A stretch of DNA of 56,103 nt from an uncultured Gilliamella sp. (GCA_945271295.1 CALYPG010000017.1:1-56103), one strand, 5' to 3'; shown: positions 9,126-18,953, counted from the first letter of the stretch. Numbers and translations: made by a program. Notes: generated by a model not told the origin, from the sequence alone.

Positions 9126-10343
9126 CTATACTAATGTTTGTAAGGCATTGACTTTATTTTTATGTAATTTTATACGATTGAGACCAGCTTCTAGATCAGC
9201 TATTAAATCATCGGGATCTTCAAGACCAATATGTAGTCGAATTAACGTTCCGCTAAAATTCACGCCCGATACCGGTCTAATTTTAGCGAGTTCTTCCGGT
9301 TGATTGGCCAGAATTAATGATTCGAATCCGCCCCAAGAATAAGCCATAGAAAAGTAAGTGAGATTATCTAAAAAATCCGATAATTGAACGTCGCTCAGAT
9401 GTTCTTTGAGCACAAAAGAAAATAGACCGCTAGCCCCAGTAAAATCACGTTTAAAAAACTCATGACCTTTACAGCTTTCTAATGCGGGATGATTGACAAT
9501 GGCAACTTTTGGATGCTCAGCTAACCATTTAGCGACTTTTATGCCACTTTCATGATGTTGCTTCAATCTTATTGCTAGGGTACGTAAACCGCGTGCAGCC
9601 ATATAAGCAGTGTCAGCATCACACATTTGCCCCATTAAATAACTACGTTCCCGCAGTGTATCCCAACAGCGTTCATTTGCTACTGCTGTGCCTATCATGG
9701 CATCAGAATGACCAACTAAATATTTGGTGCCAGCTTGGATTGATATATCAATATCATGTTCGAGTGCTTTAAATAATACACCCGCTCCCCAGGTATTATC
9801 CATCATAATGATGATCTCAGGGTTAACACTGCGAATGGCTTTAACAATAGCAGGGACATCATGAACTTCCATCGTAATTGAACTTGGTGATTCAAGGAAG
9901 ACTACTTTAGTATTTGGTTTAATCTGCTGACTAATATAGCGTCCGATTAAGGGCGAAAAGTAATCTGTTTGCACGCCAAAATCTTTTAAAATATGTTGGC
10001 AAAATTCTTGGGTAGGCTCATAAGCTGCTTCGGAAACAAGAATATGATCACCTGATTTTACGAATGCTAACATCGCATTAGCAATAGCAGCAGCGCCACA
10101 CGGGTAGAGATAGCAACCCGCGCCACCTTCAATTTCAACCATGGCATCTTGTAGTGCAAAATGCGTTAGTGTACCACGGCGTCCATAAAATAGTGCTCCT
10201 TTGGTACGATTTTCAGCTGCTTCTTTTTTGGCTTCAACAGTATCAAAAACCAATGAAGAGGCTCGTTGAATTACTGAATTAACAGCGCCTTGGGTGTAAC
10301 GCTTTTTACGTCCGGCATTAACTAATTGGGTTGGTAACGACAT
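9126..10343 (-). CDS. metC: Cystathionine beta-lyase
   Basis: PLP enzyme of the Cys/Met metabolism family, 405 residues (E. coli MetC 395). It cleaves cystathionine to homocysteine, pyruvate and ammonia in methionine synthesis. The Schiff-base lysine is K207 in [12 protein letters not shown], and MMDNTWGAG holds the PLP-ring aspartate. The beta-lyase call rests on overall resemblance to MetC rather than MetB. No MetJ box of the AGACGTCT type is visible upstream. It is followed by tilS. Confidence 0.92.
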   Translation of the reverse strand: MSLPTQLVNAGRKKRYTQGAVNSVIQRASSLVFDTVEAKKEAAENRTKGALFYGRRGTLTHFALQDAMVEIEGGAGCYLYPCGAAAIANAMLAFVKSGDHILVSEAAYEPTQEFCQHILKDFGVQTDYFSPLIGRYISQQIKPNTKVVFLESPSSITMEVHDVPAIVKAIRSVNPEIIIMMDNTWGAGVLFKALEHDIDISIQAGTKYLVGHSDAMIGTAVANERCWDTLRERSYLMGQMCDADTAYMAARGLRTLAIRLKQHHESGIKVAKWLAEHPKVAIVNHPALESCKGHEFFKRDFTGASGLFSFVLKEHLSDVQLSDFLDNLTYFSMAYSWGGFESLILANQPEELAKIRPVSGVNFSGTLIRLHIGLEDPDDLIADLEAGLNRIKLHKNKVNALQTLV

Positions 10344-10375
10344 GATGTGTCCTTTGGCTACTTAGTAATTTTTAA

Positions 10376-10400
10376 TAACAGTTAGCATAGCATGCTGTTA
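10376..10400. promoter_or_regulatory. Inverted repeat in the metC / transferase intergenic region
   Basis: TAACAG and CTGTTA form a perfect 6-bp dyad with a 13-bp spacer, midway between the divergent metC and phosphopantetheinyl transferase genes. The position suits an operator, but I recognise no known consensus. Confidence 0.3.
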
Positions 10401-10441
10401 AAATAGAAAAAATAAATTTTATTAATAATGGTTTGTCGACA

Positions 10442-11059
10442 ATGCTAATCATACAACTTGCTGATCTAAATGATGCTAGCGTGGATTTTTCTCTTTTGTC
10501 TCCGCAAATTCTTGAACAAGCTAATAAATTAAATGCTCACCGCAAAACACAATTTTTAGTTTGTCGATCAGTATTGGCAAGGTTACTGCACCGTTATTGT
10601 GCTATCTCAATATTACCCGATATTATTATTGGGGATAATAGTCGCCCTTGCTTTTTAGACCGAAATTTACCGGATTTTAATATCAGCCATAGTCAAAATA
10701 TGGTAGCTGTCGCGGTTTCGTTGACAGGAAAAGTTGGATTAGATATTGAAGTTGCACGTGCGCGCAAAAATTATCTTAATGTAGCCAAAAATTTTTTTGC
10801 TGAAGATGAATATCAATGGATGATTAAACAAGCTGATTGTTTAAAGGCTTTTTGGCAATTGTGGACCTTAAAAGAGTCTGCACTAAAATTATACGCCAAA
10901 GGTGTTTGGCAAATTAAGTCAGTTAGTGTTGATATAGATAACGGCATAATTAGTGCGCCTTTTGCCGAACATTTTTTTTATCAATATAAACAAATTAAAC
11001 ATGTCCACCTTGCGGTTAACAGTAATATTCCAATAAGTAAATGTGAATTGCTGGTATAA
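10442..11059 (+). CDS. 4'-phosphopantetheinyl transferase family protein
   Basis: About 205 residues from the ATG at 10442; a TTG nine bases earlier (10433) would add three residues, and neither has a strong ribosome binding site. Family signatures are the Mg-binding VGLDIE stretch and WTLKESALK (the W-x2-KE-x3-K motif). Such enzymes load the phosphopantetheine arm of CoA onto carrier proteins. Size and motifs fit the Sfp/AcpT group rather than the short AcpS. No carrier protein or synthase gene is nearby, so the partner is unknown. It is convergent with a phosphatase gene. Confidence 0.85.
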   Translation: MLIIQLADLNDASVDFSLLSPQILEQANKLNAHRKTQFLVCRSVLARLLHRYCAISILPDIIIGDNSRPCFLDRNLPDFNISHSQNMVAVAVSLTGKVGLDIEVARARKNYLNVAKNFFAEDEYQWMIKQADCLKAFWQLWTLKESALKLYAKGVWQIKSVSVDIDNGIISAPFAEHFFYQYKQIKHVHLAVNSNIPISKCELLV

Positions 11060-11112
11060 TTGAAGGTAATTTATTATTTTTTAATTACTCGAATTACTCT
11101 AAATTATTTGTT

Positions 11113-11134
11113 TGTACCTATTCAAATAGGTACA
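11113..11134. other. Perfect hairpin between convergent genes
   Basis: TGTACCTAT and ATAGGTACA form a perfect 9-bp stem with the loop TCAA. It lies between the stops of the phosphopantetheinyl transferase (+) and phosphatase (-) genes. Neither side has a T run, so it is not a standard intrinsic terminator, though its place suggests transcript-end protection or termination. Confidence 0.5.
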
Positions 11135-11167
11135 TTGGATTGGCGCATTTTAATATTGTTCAAGTAA

Positions 11168-11950
11168 TTAAATGAGATATATTTGTTGTAGAATTTTTTT
11201 GTTCTTTTCATCTAACTGATATTCTTTAGCTAACCAATTATCAATTGTGTCATAATGCTCTTTTATTGCAGTAATAGCAGCTAATAAATAGTCTTTTTTA
11301 GCAGCAAAAATTAGTCTACGATTTTCTAGTTTATCAGGATTTAATTTATATTTTTCTTTTTCTTTATATTGGTTTAATAACCATTCCCGATAGTCGGTTA
11401 ATAGCTGTTCGGTAAGTAAATAATCTTGCATAATATTATCTTCACTCACGCCTAATGCAAATAGGATTAACGCCACGCCAACTCCGGTACGATCTTTACC
11501 CACGGCACAATGTTGTACTAAAGGTTTGCCATCAGCATTAAGTAAAATAGAGGTGAGTTTTTGATAAGCGGGATTATTAAATGGTAACTTTTGATACAGT
11601 TTTATCATAAAATCGAATGGGGAACGGTTTTTTAGAATTTTATTATCATCTTCCAAGTCACTGGTTAAACTAGCGGTAACCTCATTATTCAAAGGGTTGG
11701 CAGGAACATTAATATAATTGGCGTTATGCCATAGCCTATCAGGAAAATGTTCAATTTCTTTTTGATCTCGATAATCGATCACATAATGTAGTTTTAATTG
11801 ATTAGCTAAAAATTCACCTTCGCTAGGTGTAATATGCGCAAAGTTACCAGCTCTGTATAACATGCCCGGTCGAATTTGGCGACCATCCATTGTTGCGATT
11901 CCACCCAAATCCCGGAAATTGATTCCATTTTTTATTGGTACCACTGTCAT
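11168..11950 (-). CDS. Tyrosine-type protein phosphatase (PF13350-like)
   Basis: This 260-residue protein carries the cysteine-phosphatase signature [10 protein letters not shown] (C148, R154). Upstream conserved features are NFRDLGG and LYRAGN, typical of the bacterial Y_phosphatase3 family (relatives of Mycobacterium PtpB and Listeria LipA). No signal peptide is seen, so it is probably cytoplasmic. Substrates could be phosphotyrosine, phosphoserine or phosphoinositides. It stands alone, divergent from pepB, with no kinase nearby to suggest a pathway. Confidence 0.85.
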   Translation of the reverse strand: MTVVPIKNGINFRDLGGIATMDGRQIRPGMLYRAGNFAHITPSEGEFLANQLKLHYVIDYRDQKEIEHFPDRLWHNANYINVPANPLNNEVTASLTSDLEDDNKILKNRSPFDFMIKLYQKLPFNNPAYQKLTSILLNADGKPLVQHCAVGKDRTGVGVALILFALGVSEDNIMQDYLLTEQLLTDYREWLLNQYKEKEKYKLNPDKLENRRLIFAAKKDYLLAAITAIKEHYDTIDNWLAKEYQLDEKNKKILQQIYLI

Positions 11951-12043
11951 TGCTTATCCTTAATAATTCTTAACTTCGCTTGCTATATTAACATGTTTCT
12001 GATTAAATTTAATTCATTGTTTATCATTATTGAGGTTCTTGCT

Positions 12044-13324
12044 ATGTCGATGTTATCTATTTTGCTTTCTGATAAACCCGCTCCATCACAATGGGGAAAA
12101 GATGCTTTGCTGAGTTTTTCGGATGGCACAATTACTATTCACTACAAACCAGAACATCGTTTAGGGGCGATTCAGCGAGCTGGACGCAAATTAGATAACC
12201 AAGGCATTAATTCCGTCAAATTAAGTGGTGAGAATTGGGATTTAGAAGCCTGCTGGCATTTTTGGTTAGGTTACCGGAATGCTAAAAAAAGCACGAAAGT
12301 AACGTGGCCAACACTTAACAGTAAAGAGAAGCAAGAACTTAACTACCGTTTAGCTATTATTGATTGGTGTCGCGATATTGTTAACCAACAAGCTGAAACA
12401 TTATCACCCCTAGAGCTTGCTACGCAAAGTGCGAAATTGATTAGCTCCTATAGTGCGGATGTTAGTTATAACATCATTTCAGGCGAGGCATTAAAAGAAC
12501 ATGACTATATGGGAATTTATACGGTCGGTAAAGGTTCTGATAGACCTGCGGCTTTACTTGAACTTGATTTTAATCCAACTAACAATCCAAAAGCCCCGGT
12601 TACTACTTGCTTAGTTGGCAAAGGAATTACTTTTGATTCGGGTGGCTACAGTTTAAAACCAAGTAGTTTTATGGAGTCGATGCGTGCTGATATGGGGGGT
12701 GCTGCATTAGTCACGGGGGCATTGGCACTTGCGATAGCCAGAGGTGTTAATCATCGAATTAAACTATATTTATGCTGTGCTGATAATTTAGTCAGCGGCA
12801 ATGCTTTTAAGTTAGGTGACATTATTCATTACCGTAATGGTAAAACTGTCGAAGTTGATAATACAGATGCGGAAGGGCGTTTAGTGTTAGCCGATGGTTT
12901 AATTTGTGCCGATAATGACAAACCGCATTATATTATTGACTGCGCAACACTAACGGGCGCCGCTAAAATAGCGGTTGGTAATGATTATCAGTCATTATTA
13001 TCCTTTGATGATAAATTAGCTAACCAATTGTTAGCATGTAGTGAAATTGAACATGAAGCGTTTTGGCGTTTACCATTAGCCGAATTTCATCGTTCTCAGT
13101 TTCCATCATCTTTTGCTGATATCGCCAATTCTGGATTGCCTAATACTGCCGGCGCTAGTACAGCGGCAGCATTCTTGTCTTATTTTATTAAGAATTATAA
13201 ACGCAATTGGTTACATATTGATTGCTCAGCCACATTTCGCAAAAGTGGTACAGCTTTATGGGCAACCGGTGCCACAGGGACAGGAATTAGAACAATTGCT
13301 AACTTACTGAGTCAATTGAAATAA
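12044..13324 (+). CDS. pepB: Aminopeptidase B (M17 leucyl aminopeptidase family)
   Basis: From the ATG at 12044 the protein is 426 residues, essentially the length of E. coli PepB (427). The open frame runs back to 11876, but that part overlaps the divergent phosphatase gene and is not conserved-looking, while GAGG precedes 12044. M17 landmarks are [17 protein letters not shown] (first metal lysine and aspartate), MRADMGGAA and the signature [12 protein letters not shown]. It is a dimetal cytoplasmic exopeptidase that removes N-terminal residues in peptide turnover. It ends at a palindromic terminator shared with ppiA. Confidence 0.94.
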   Translation: MSMLSILLSDKPAPSQWGKDALLSFSDGTITIHYKPEHRLGAIQRAGRKLDNQGINSVKLSGENWDLEACWHFWLGYRNAKKSTKVTWPTLNSKEKQELNYRLAIIDWCRDIVNQQAETLSPLELATQSAKLISSYSADVSYNIISGEALKEHDYMGIYTVGKGSDRPAALLELDFNPTNNPKAPVTTCLVGKGITFDSGGYSLKPSSFMESMRADMGGAALVTGALALAIARGVNHRIKLYLCCADNLVSGNAFKLGDIIHYRNGKTVEVDNTDAEGRLVLADGLICADNDKPHYIIDCATLTGAAKIAVGNDYQSLLSFDDKLANQLLACSEIEHEAFWRLPLAEFHRSQFPSSFADIANSGLPNTAGASTAAAFLSYFIKNYKRNWLHIDCSATFRKSGTALWATGATGTGIRTIANLLSQLK

Positions 13325-13347
13325 AAACCACTTTTAAAAGTGGTTTT
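13324..13347. terminator. Bidirectional terminator between pepB and ppiA
   Basis: A perfect 24-base palindrome with arms AAAACCACTT and AAGTGGTTTT. Its outer A and T tracts serve as the U tract in either direction between the convergent genes. Confidence 0.85.
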
Positions 13348-13377
13348 CCAAGTGAATACAGACAAACGTTAATTAAA

Positions 13378-13944
13378 TTATTGGCTGTCAAGAATGATAG
13401 CTTTTTTGATATAAATGGGATCAACAGGAACATTTTGGTGCGGCCCCATTCGTTTGGTTGGAACATTAACAATTTTATCAACAACATCCATTCCTTTGAT
13501 TACTTTACCAAATACTGCATAACCGTATTGTTCTGGAGATTGGTAGTTAAGATAATCGTTATTTACAACATTAATGAAGAATTGGCTAGTGGCACTATCT
13601 ATTGCGCTGGTTCTTGCCATTGCTATTGTGCCTCGGTCATTTTTTAGACCATTATTGGCTTCATTTTTGATTGGGGCATTATTATCTTTAAATTTTAATT
13701 GATCGTCAGCCCCCCCACCTTGAATCATAAAACCGGGAATAACGCGATGGAAAGTTAAATTTTCGTAAAAACCATTGTTGACATAATTGATAAAATTTTT
13801 AGTGGTAATTGGAGCATGTTCGCTGTCCAATTCAATTTCAATGTCCCCCATACTGGTTTGTAATAACACTTTGGTATCAGCTAAAACGACGGTGGAAAAA
13901 AGCGTTAACCATAACAATATAAATAACATTTTGATTTTTTTCAT
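13378..13944 (-). CDS. ppiA: Periplasmic peptidyl-prolyl cis-trans isomerase (cyclophilin A)
   Basis: Cyclophilin of 188 residues (E. coli PpiA 190). A Sec signal peptide covers about residues 1-22, with a KKIK start, hydrophobic core and VLA cleavage region. The cyclophilin core follows, with [13 protein letters not shown] and the TSQFFINV region. It speeds proline isomerisation in periplasmic protein folding. It is monocistronic. In E. coli ppiA is under CRP control, and a CRP-like site lies in the upstream region here (14034-14049). Confidence 0.95.
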   Translation of the reverse strand: MKKIKMLFILLWLTLFSTVVLADTKVLLQTSMGDIEIELDSEHAPITTKNFINYVNNGFYENLTFHRVIPGFMIQGGGADDQLKFKDNNAPIKNEANNGLKNDRGTIAMARTSAIDSATSQFFINVVNNDYLNYQSPEQYGYAVFGKVIKGMDVVDKIVNVPTKRMGPHQNVPVDPIYIKKAIILDSQ

Positions 13945-14033
13945 ATATAACCTTCCTTATTTAATTCGTTGGGCAAATTATACCTAAAATCACATTTATT
14001 GAAATATTAAATATGCAAAATTAAATGAAACAA

Positions 14034-14049
14034 TGTGAAACAGATCAAA
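14034..14049. promoter_or_regulatory. CRP-like site between ppiA and comF
   Basis: TGTGA, six bases, then TCAAA: one perfect CRP half-site and a second half-site matching 3 of 5 positions. It lies in the divergent ppiA/comF region. E. coli ppiA is CRP-regulated, which makes the match more credible, but it is a short motif in AT-rich DNA. Confidence 0.35.
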
Positions 14050-14148
14050 ACTTGATTGGTTTGTTGGCAAATTTATTTTTAATAAGCCGTATTATAAGTT
14101 GGTTTAGTTGCAATATATTAATTTTAGTAGAAATAAAACTGATTTTTA

Positions 14149-14185
14149 TACTAAAACGCACGCTACTCCTGAAACATCTTTACAA
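14149..14185 (+). repeat. 37-bp dispersed intergenic repeat, copy 2
   Basis: TACTAAAACG, eight variable bases, TCCTGAAAC, then ATCTTTACAA. It ends 14 bp before the comF ATG, with the ribosome binding site directly after it. This is the only copy immediately upstream of a start codon in sense orientation. The first bases form TATACT, a possible -10. Confidence 0.85.
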
Positions 14186-14199
14186 CTAAGGTGATCTAT

Positions 14200-14871
14200 A
14201 TGCGCTGTATTTTATGTAATATGCCTTTATTTTTATCTCAGCATGGTATTTGTTGTCAGTGTTTAAAAAATTTACCCGCTTTAAATAAAGTTTGCCCTCA
14301 ATGTGCTTTGCCTCATTCCTGGTCAACTCATATTTGTTATCGATGTCGTGAGCAAAAACCCTGCTGGGATGAACTTATTGCGGTTGCTAATTATATAGAT
14401 CCATTAAAAAAATTGATTCATCATCTAAAGTTTTATCAAAAGATTGAATTAACTAATGCGCTTGCGAGGTTAATGTTTTTAGCCTGGTATAAACGCAGAG
14501 AAAGGTATGGTATTTTAAAACCAGATTTAATTACCTGTGTGCCACTACATCATATTCGTTATTGGTCTCGTGGCTTTAATCAAGCACAACAACTTGCTAA
14601 ACCAATAGCCAGATGGTTGGCTAGAGATTTTAATCCTTATTTATTACAGCGAAAGCAGGTGGCAATGGATCAAAAAAGTCTATCGCTTAATGAACGTACC
14701 AAAAATGTTGCGTCATTATTTATATGTGAAGAGAATCTTTCGGGTAAATCAATTTTGCTTGTTGATGATATTGTCACTACGGGTAATACGATTAATGTTA
14801 TCAGTCAACAATTAAAAAAATGTGGTGCGGTTAACATTCAAGTTATTTGTTTATGCCGCACTATGTTGTAA
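14200..14871 (+). CDS. comF: ComF/GntX-family phosphoribosyltransferase-like protein
   Basis: From the ATG at 14200 this is 223 residues; AAGGTG lies 7 bases upstream, so the in-frame GTG at 14191 is part of the ribosome binding site. The N-terminus has paired cysteines (CILC, CCQC, CPQC, CYRC) expected for a zinc ribbon. The C-terminal phosphoribosyltransferase motif is ILLVDDIVTTGNT. ComF homologues act in natural DNA uptake; the enterobacterial form is GntX. It is followed by nfuA, the order found in E. coli. The only competence-linked gene I see in this window. Confidence 0.88.
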   Translation: MRCILCNMPLFLSQHGICCQCLKNLPALNKVCPQCALPHSWSTHICYRCREQKPCWDELIAVANYIDPLKKLIHHLKFYQKIELTNALARLMFLAWYKRRERYGILKPDLITCVPLHHIRYWSRGFNQAQQLAKPIARWLARDFNPYLLQRKQVAMDQKSLSLNERTKNVASLFICEENLSGKSILLVDDIVTTGNTINVISQQLKKCGAVNIQVICLCRTML

Positions 14872-14929
14872 AATATTAAACAATCCCTATAATAACCAAG
14901 AAACAAAGTCAACTATTATCGATGATATC

Positions 14930-14948
14930 ACTGGTTATGCCAACCAGT
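14930..14948 (+). other. Hairpin between comF and nfuA
   Basis: ACTGGTT and AACCAGT form a perfect 7-bp stem with a five-base loop, 25 bp before the nfuA start. No T run follows. It could be a leader structure of nfuA or a weak comF terminator. Confidence 0.4.
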
Positions 14949-14973
14949 AGCGTCGAAGCGAAAGAGAGGGGTT

Positions 14974-15555
14974 ATGTCCATTATTACCATTTCTGAATCA
15001 GCACAACAGCATTTTAAAAAATTACTTGCTAATCAAGCTGATGGAACACAAATTCGCGTATTTGTGATTAACCCAGGCACACCTTCAGCAGAGTGTGGGG
15101 TTTCATATTGTCCGGCTGATACTATAGAAGATAGTGACATAGAAGAAAAACAGACAGGCTTTTCGGTTTATATTGATGAGATGAGCGCGCCATTTTTAGA
15201 AGAAACTGTTATTGACTATGTTACTGATGAGCTAGGTTCTCAATTAACATTAAAAGCACCGAACTCTAAAATGAAAAAAGTTGCGGATGATGCACCATTA
15301 ATTGAGCGCGTTAATTATGCAATCCAAGCTCAAGTCAATCCACAACTTGCCAGTCATGGTGGGCATGTAAGCTTAATTGAAATAACTGAAGATAATTATG
15401 TGATTTTACAATTCGGTGGTGGATGTAATGGTTGTTCTATGGTTGATTATACCTTGAAAGAAGGAATAGAAAAGCAGCTATTAGCCGAATTTCCTGAACT
15501 TGCCGGAGTAAAAGATATCACTGAACATCAGGCAGGAACTCATTCTTATTACTGA
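14974..15555 (+). CDS. nfuA: Fe/S biogenesis protein NfuA
   Basis: Iron-sulfur carrier of 193 residues (E. coli 191). An N-terminal degenerate A-type domain (about 1-95) is fused to a C-terminal Nfu domain with the cluster-binding pair C151 and C154 in [10 protein letters not shown] dimer holds one [4Fe-4S] cluster and passes it to client enzymes, especially under oxidative stress or iron limitation. The ribosome binding site is GAGAGGGG. It complements the isc operon located 4 kb downstream. Confidence 0.95.
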   Translation: MSIITISESAQQHFKKLLANQADGTQIRVFVINPGTPSAECGVSYCPADTIEDSDIEEKQTGFSVYIDEMSAPFLEETVIDYVTDELGSQLTLKAPNSKMKKVADDAPLIERVNYAIQAQVNPQLASHGGHVSLIEITEDNYVILQFGGGCNGCSMVDYTLKEGIEKQLLAEFPELAGVKDITEHQAGTHSYY

Positions 15556-15639
15556 AATAATTTTATTTAAACCTTGCTTATTACTGTGATTAAGTCATAA
15601 TCGCAAGATGTCTGCCAGTTAATATTATGATGGGGTGTT

Positions 15640-16554
15640 ATGAATCAAGTTAGCATTATTTCAGCTCTTATCGTTTGGATTGAAAAAAATCTCGAGCAAC
15701 CATTATCTATTGATCATGTTGCGCAAAAGTCGGGTTATTCGAAATGGCATTTACAACGGATGTTTAAAGAAGTAACGGGTCAAGTTTTGGGGACATATAT
15801 TCGCCATCGACGGTTAACTTATGCGGCACTGTCATTACGAATGACCAGTAAACCGATTTTAGATATAGCCATGCAATATCGGTTTGATTCACAACAGACA
15901 TTCACCCGTTCATTTAAAAAGCAATTTAATGAAACACCGGCAAGCTATCGGCGTGGAGAGTTTTGGGATCCGACTGGATTAACGCCAGCGATTGAGTTAA
16001 ATAAGAGTCAACTTACTTTACCCGAACCAGAGTTTGTTAATATGCCGAGTCAAACTTTTTGGGGTATTACTTATAAAAATAATTGTAATTTAGGTAAATT
16101 ATTGGATGAAAAATACAAGCTAAGAGCGCAATTCTTTTATAACTATTTATCTCGATATCCTCATAAAGATGAAAATTTACCCGATAAAATATATGCTTTT
16201 AGTCGGATATTAAAAAGTAAAGATAATGCCAATGAACAAGAGCTTCTTTACACAATTGCTTTAGATCATAATAATCATCTTGAACATATAGAGCAGTTTG
16301 TGAGTGAAGGTGGTCTTTATCTTTGTTTTAAATATATAGGTTCCCCAGATAATTTTAGTGATTTTATTTCACAAGTACATTTAGCTGCCATGCCAGCATT
16401 AAAAGTTCGTTTACGGCCAGGGTGCTTAATTGAAATTCACCATAATCGCCATGATGATACTGTTGAATCAATTAGAGATATTAAAAACATGGAATGTGAT
16501 TATTGTGTACCTGTAGTAACCGAAAACGAAGTTAATATTCAGCAAATCTCATAA
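15640..16554 (+). CDS. rob: AraC-family regulator of the Rob type
   Basis: The 304 residues split into an N-terminal AraC/XylS DNA-binding domain (about 1-105, two helix-turn-helix motifs, with WHLQRMFKEVTG and FNETPASYRR) and a C-terminal GyrI-like ligand-binding domain (about 120-300). This order is that of E. coli Rob (289 aa). Rob activates the mar/sox/rob regulon for multidrug and bile tolerance after binding bile salts or fatty acids, which would suit a gut bacterium. Orthology with Rob is likely but other AraC-GyrI proteins exist. Confidence 0.8.
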   Translation: MNQVSIISALIVWIEKNLEQPLSIDHVAQKSGYSKWHLQRMFKEVTGQVLGTYIRHRRLTYAALSLRMTSKPILDIAMQYRFDSQQTFTRSFKKQFNETPASYRRGEFWDPTGLTPAIELNKSQLTLPEPEFVNMPSQTFWGITYKNNCNLGKLLDEKYKLRAQFFYNYLSRYPHKDENLPDKIYAFSRILKSKDNANEQELLYTIALDHNNHLEHIEQFVSEGGLYLCFKYIGSPDNFSDFISQVHLAAMPALKVRLRPGCLIEIHHNRHDDTVESIRDIKNMECDYCVPVVTENEVNIQQIS

Positions 16555-16616
16555 TGATAACTATAAAATTTATTAAATACTAAAAGTATTGATATACATA
16601 ACTAATTTAATTGTCA

Positions 16617-16910
16617 TTAATTTAATAAAGTTTTTTCTAGCCATTTTTTAAACTCTGGTGTAGCTTCTTTTAAGCTATTTGAACCACGTGTTACAGTTGC
16701 AATACCTATTCCTAACTGCTCTTTGAGTTGGCGTTGGTTAATTGAACCATCGAGCAGTGAGTGAATAATTTTTACTCGTGTGATTAAAGCATCTCGTTCA
16801 TCAGCGGTCATGAGTAGTTTTAATATATCAATTGCATAACCATCATTAAATGCTTGGTGTAAGATTTCAACTGTTTGTTGCCATTGTTTAGTTTTCATTT
16901 TATGCACCAT
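16617..16910 (-). CDS. trpR: Trp operon repressor
   Basis: The 97-residue protein matches TrpR in length and in its helix-turn-helix: NQRQLKEQLGIGIATVTRG, followed by SNSLKEATPEFKKWLE. It is a dimeric repressor that binds DNA with tryptophan as co-repressor. Its ATG overlaps the slt stop codon by one base, so translation may be coupled to slt. A second methionine four codons in is an alternative start. No trp biosynthetic gene or obvious TrpR operator is visible here. E. coli also places trpR directly after slt. Confidence 0.94.
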   Translation of the reverse strand: MVHKMKTKQWQQTVEILHQAFNDGYAIDILKLLMTADERDALITRVKIIHSLLDGSINQRQLKEQLGIGIATVTRGSNSLKEATPEFKKWLEKTLLN

Positions 16911-18850
16911 TAATATTGTCTATTAAATTCATTTGCAGTAAGAATATTAGCGTTTGGTTGTCTTAAAATTAATTGATAAACATAATCATAGACTAATACA
17001 TTCTTGACATAATTACGGGTTTCAGTAAATGGAATACTTTCAATGAAAGCGATCACATCAAGCTTTCCATTACTCTTGTTAAGCCAACGTTTTACTCGAT
17101 TTGGTCCTGCATTATAAGCGGCGGAAGATAAAATACGATTATTATCATTAGTTAGGTACATAGTATTTAAAAAGTAAGTACCTAATTGTATGTTTATCTT
17201 CGGATCAAACAACTGATTGGATGAATAATACGTCACAGTATTTACTTTTTTAGCTGTTTCTTTTGCTGTACCAGGCATTAATTGCATTAAACCTTTAGCT
17301 CCAGCAGGTGATTGTACTGTAGTATCTAGGGCGCTTTCTTGACGAGAAATGGCTAGTGTATAAGATAAAGGAATTGCTTTATTTTTTAACGCCTCTGTAT
17401 ACAGGCTTTTATACATAATAGGTAAACGTTCAGTCCAATTATCCCAAAGCTTACCGGCAATTGTTGCTTGAATACTCAGATCGCCCCAACCTTTTTGATA
17501 GGCATACTTAGCTAAATTTAAGTACTCGTTATCTGCTGCATGATTATTTAGCAGATAGCGCCATTCACGGTTTGATTCGGATAACATACCCCAATAACGT
17601 AATTCATTAATTCTTTGAATAGCCGGCTGATTATTATACTTGGTTGCTAATGTGGTTGATTCAGTTTTGGACATTTTAGTTGAACGATTATTAAGTAAGT
17701 AGGTTTTTTTAAGTGTTTGAGCACTAATCATGCCATAAAAACCACGATTTTTTGATAATACTTGTAAAATAGTATTTGCTTCCTTTTTTTTATTATTTTT
17801 TAATAATACTCGTGCTTGCCAATATTGCCAATCTTCTTTTGATTGAGCCTCAGAAGGTAATAGTGCTAACCAATAAGCAATATCTTTATAATTATTGTCA
17901 TTAATTGCAAGACGAATACGTTTTTCAATGAGTAATGCATCACGATTTTTAGCGATAAAATTATCACGCCATTTGATTTGTTCACTGGTTGCCGAATCAT
18001 TAAAGTAACTATTAGCTAGACTTTTTTGTAATAAGATCTGTTCTGTTTCGTTTAATGTTTGTTGTTTAATCAGATCAGGTAATAGCGAAATGGCTAAATT
18101 TGTATCTGTTTTAACTAAGCGGGGAAAAAAGGCTAATACAATGTGTTTAGTAAATGGACTGGCTTTTATATTTTTGGAAAAATCAGCCAATTTTCGAGGA
18201 TTATCAAGTAAAGCTAATAAATTGGCTTTGGTTGTTTTGTAGTCATTTTCTAATAAATTTGCTAAATGGCGAGCTAATTTTAAGTTGTTTGCTTCTATAG
18301 CAAGTTCGATGCGTAATAAGATTAAATTAGAGGTTCGTTTACCAGCTTGTGCCCATGCATTGAGTAGTGGGTCACATGCAGAAGGAAGTTCTTTCCCTGT
18401 TTTCCATAACTTCTCAACAGTATTAAATACAGATTTATTGTTTCCTTGTTGTAATAATGCATATTGATATCGACAATTTGATAATATTGAATTGTCTTTT
18501 GGCAACGAAACAATTGAATCCCAATCGTGACGATTAGTTAATTCAGTTAAATAGGATTGAATTAATGAAGAAGTTAAAGGGAAATCATTATATTTTTTTA
18601 CAAAATCGCTAACCATTTGCGGTGAAATAATTTTAAGATTTTTTTGAAAAAATTGAACTGCAACATAAGGGTATAAGGAATAATCTTGTAAAGAATTGAC
18701 TAACGTCTTTTGTTCGTCATAGTTTAAAGATTGATTGGAATTAAGCCATTTTTGATAATTTACCCTTAAATTTTTTGGCGAATTATCTGCAACAATGCTT
18801 TGAGAAAAAAATAATCCTATTATCAATAAACAACGAAAAGCTAATTTCAT
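16910..18850 (-). CDS. slt: Soluble lytic murein transglycosylase
   Basis: Slt70-type periplasmic enzyme of 646 residues (E. coli 645). A signal peptide covers about residues 1-21. A long helical superhelix (U and L domains) runs to about residue 470. The lysozyme-like catalytic domain has E505 in SRQESALD, followed by SPAGAKGLMQLMPGTA and AAYNAGPNRV. It cleaves peptidoglycan with formation of 1,6-anhydromuramic ends. It is divergent from iscR and leads directly into trpR. Confidence 0.95.
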   Translation of the reverse strand: MKLAFRCLLIIGLFFSQSIVADNSPKNLRVNYQKWLNSNQSLNYDEQKTLVNSLQDYSLYPYVAVQFFQKNLKIISPQMVSDFVKKYNDFPLTSSLIQSYLTELTNRHDWDSIVSLPKDNSILSNCRYQYALLQQGNNKSVFNTVEKLWKTGKELPSACDPLLNAWAQAGKRTSNLILLRIELAIEANNLKLARHLANLLENDYKTTKANLLALLDNPRKLADFSKNIKASPFTKHIVLAFFPRLVKTDTNLAISLLPDLIKQQTLNETEQILLQKSLANSYFNDSATSEQIKWRDNFIAKNRDALLIEKRIRLAINDNNYKDIAYWLALLPSEAQSKEDWQYWQARVLLKNNKKKEANTILQVLSKNRGFYGMISAQTLKKTYLLNNRSTKMSKTESTTLATKYNNQPAIQRINELRYWGMLSESNREWRYLLNNHAADNEYLNLAKYAYQKGWGDLSIQATIAGKLWDNWTERLPIMYKSLYTEALKNKAIPLSYTLAISRQESALDTTVQSPAGAKGLMQLMPGTAKETAKKVNTVTYYSSNQLFDPKINIQLGTYFLNTMYLTNDNNRILSSAAYNAGPNRVKRWLNKSNGKLDVIAFIESIPFTETRNYVKNVLVYDYVYQLILRQPNANILTANEFNRQY

Positions 18851-18926
18851 TCTTTAACCCCTATATCAAATTGACTTATTAGCTTAGCATATAATGCAAT
18901 TATTCGTCGATGAAGAAATTAAGCTT

Positions 18927-18953
18927 AATTCCGACTAAAATACTCAACTAAAT
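18927..18953. promoter_or_regulatory. Upstream IscR type-1-like site
   Basis: Contains CCGACTAAAAT followed by CTCAACT, close to the type 1 IscR pattern (YGACT, A/T-rich centre, AGTCR). It lies directly upstream of a second, similar site over the iscR promoter. E. coli also has tandem IscR sites here. Confidence 0.6.

Noticed and set aside
11876-12043. N-terminal extension of pepB
   Set aside because: It overlaps the divergent phosphatase gene, is not family-like, and the ATG at 12044 gives the standard length with a ribosome binding site.
14930-14948. IscR site upstream of nfuA
   Set aside because: The sequence is a hairpin (ACTGGTT/AACCAGT) and does not match the type 1 or type 2 IscR pattern.
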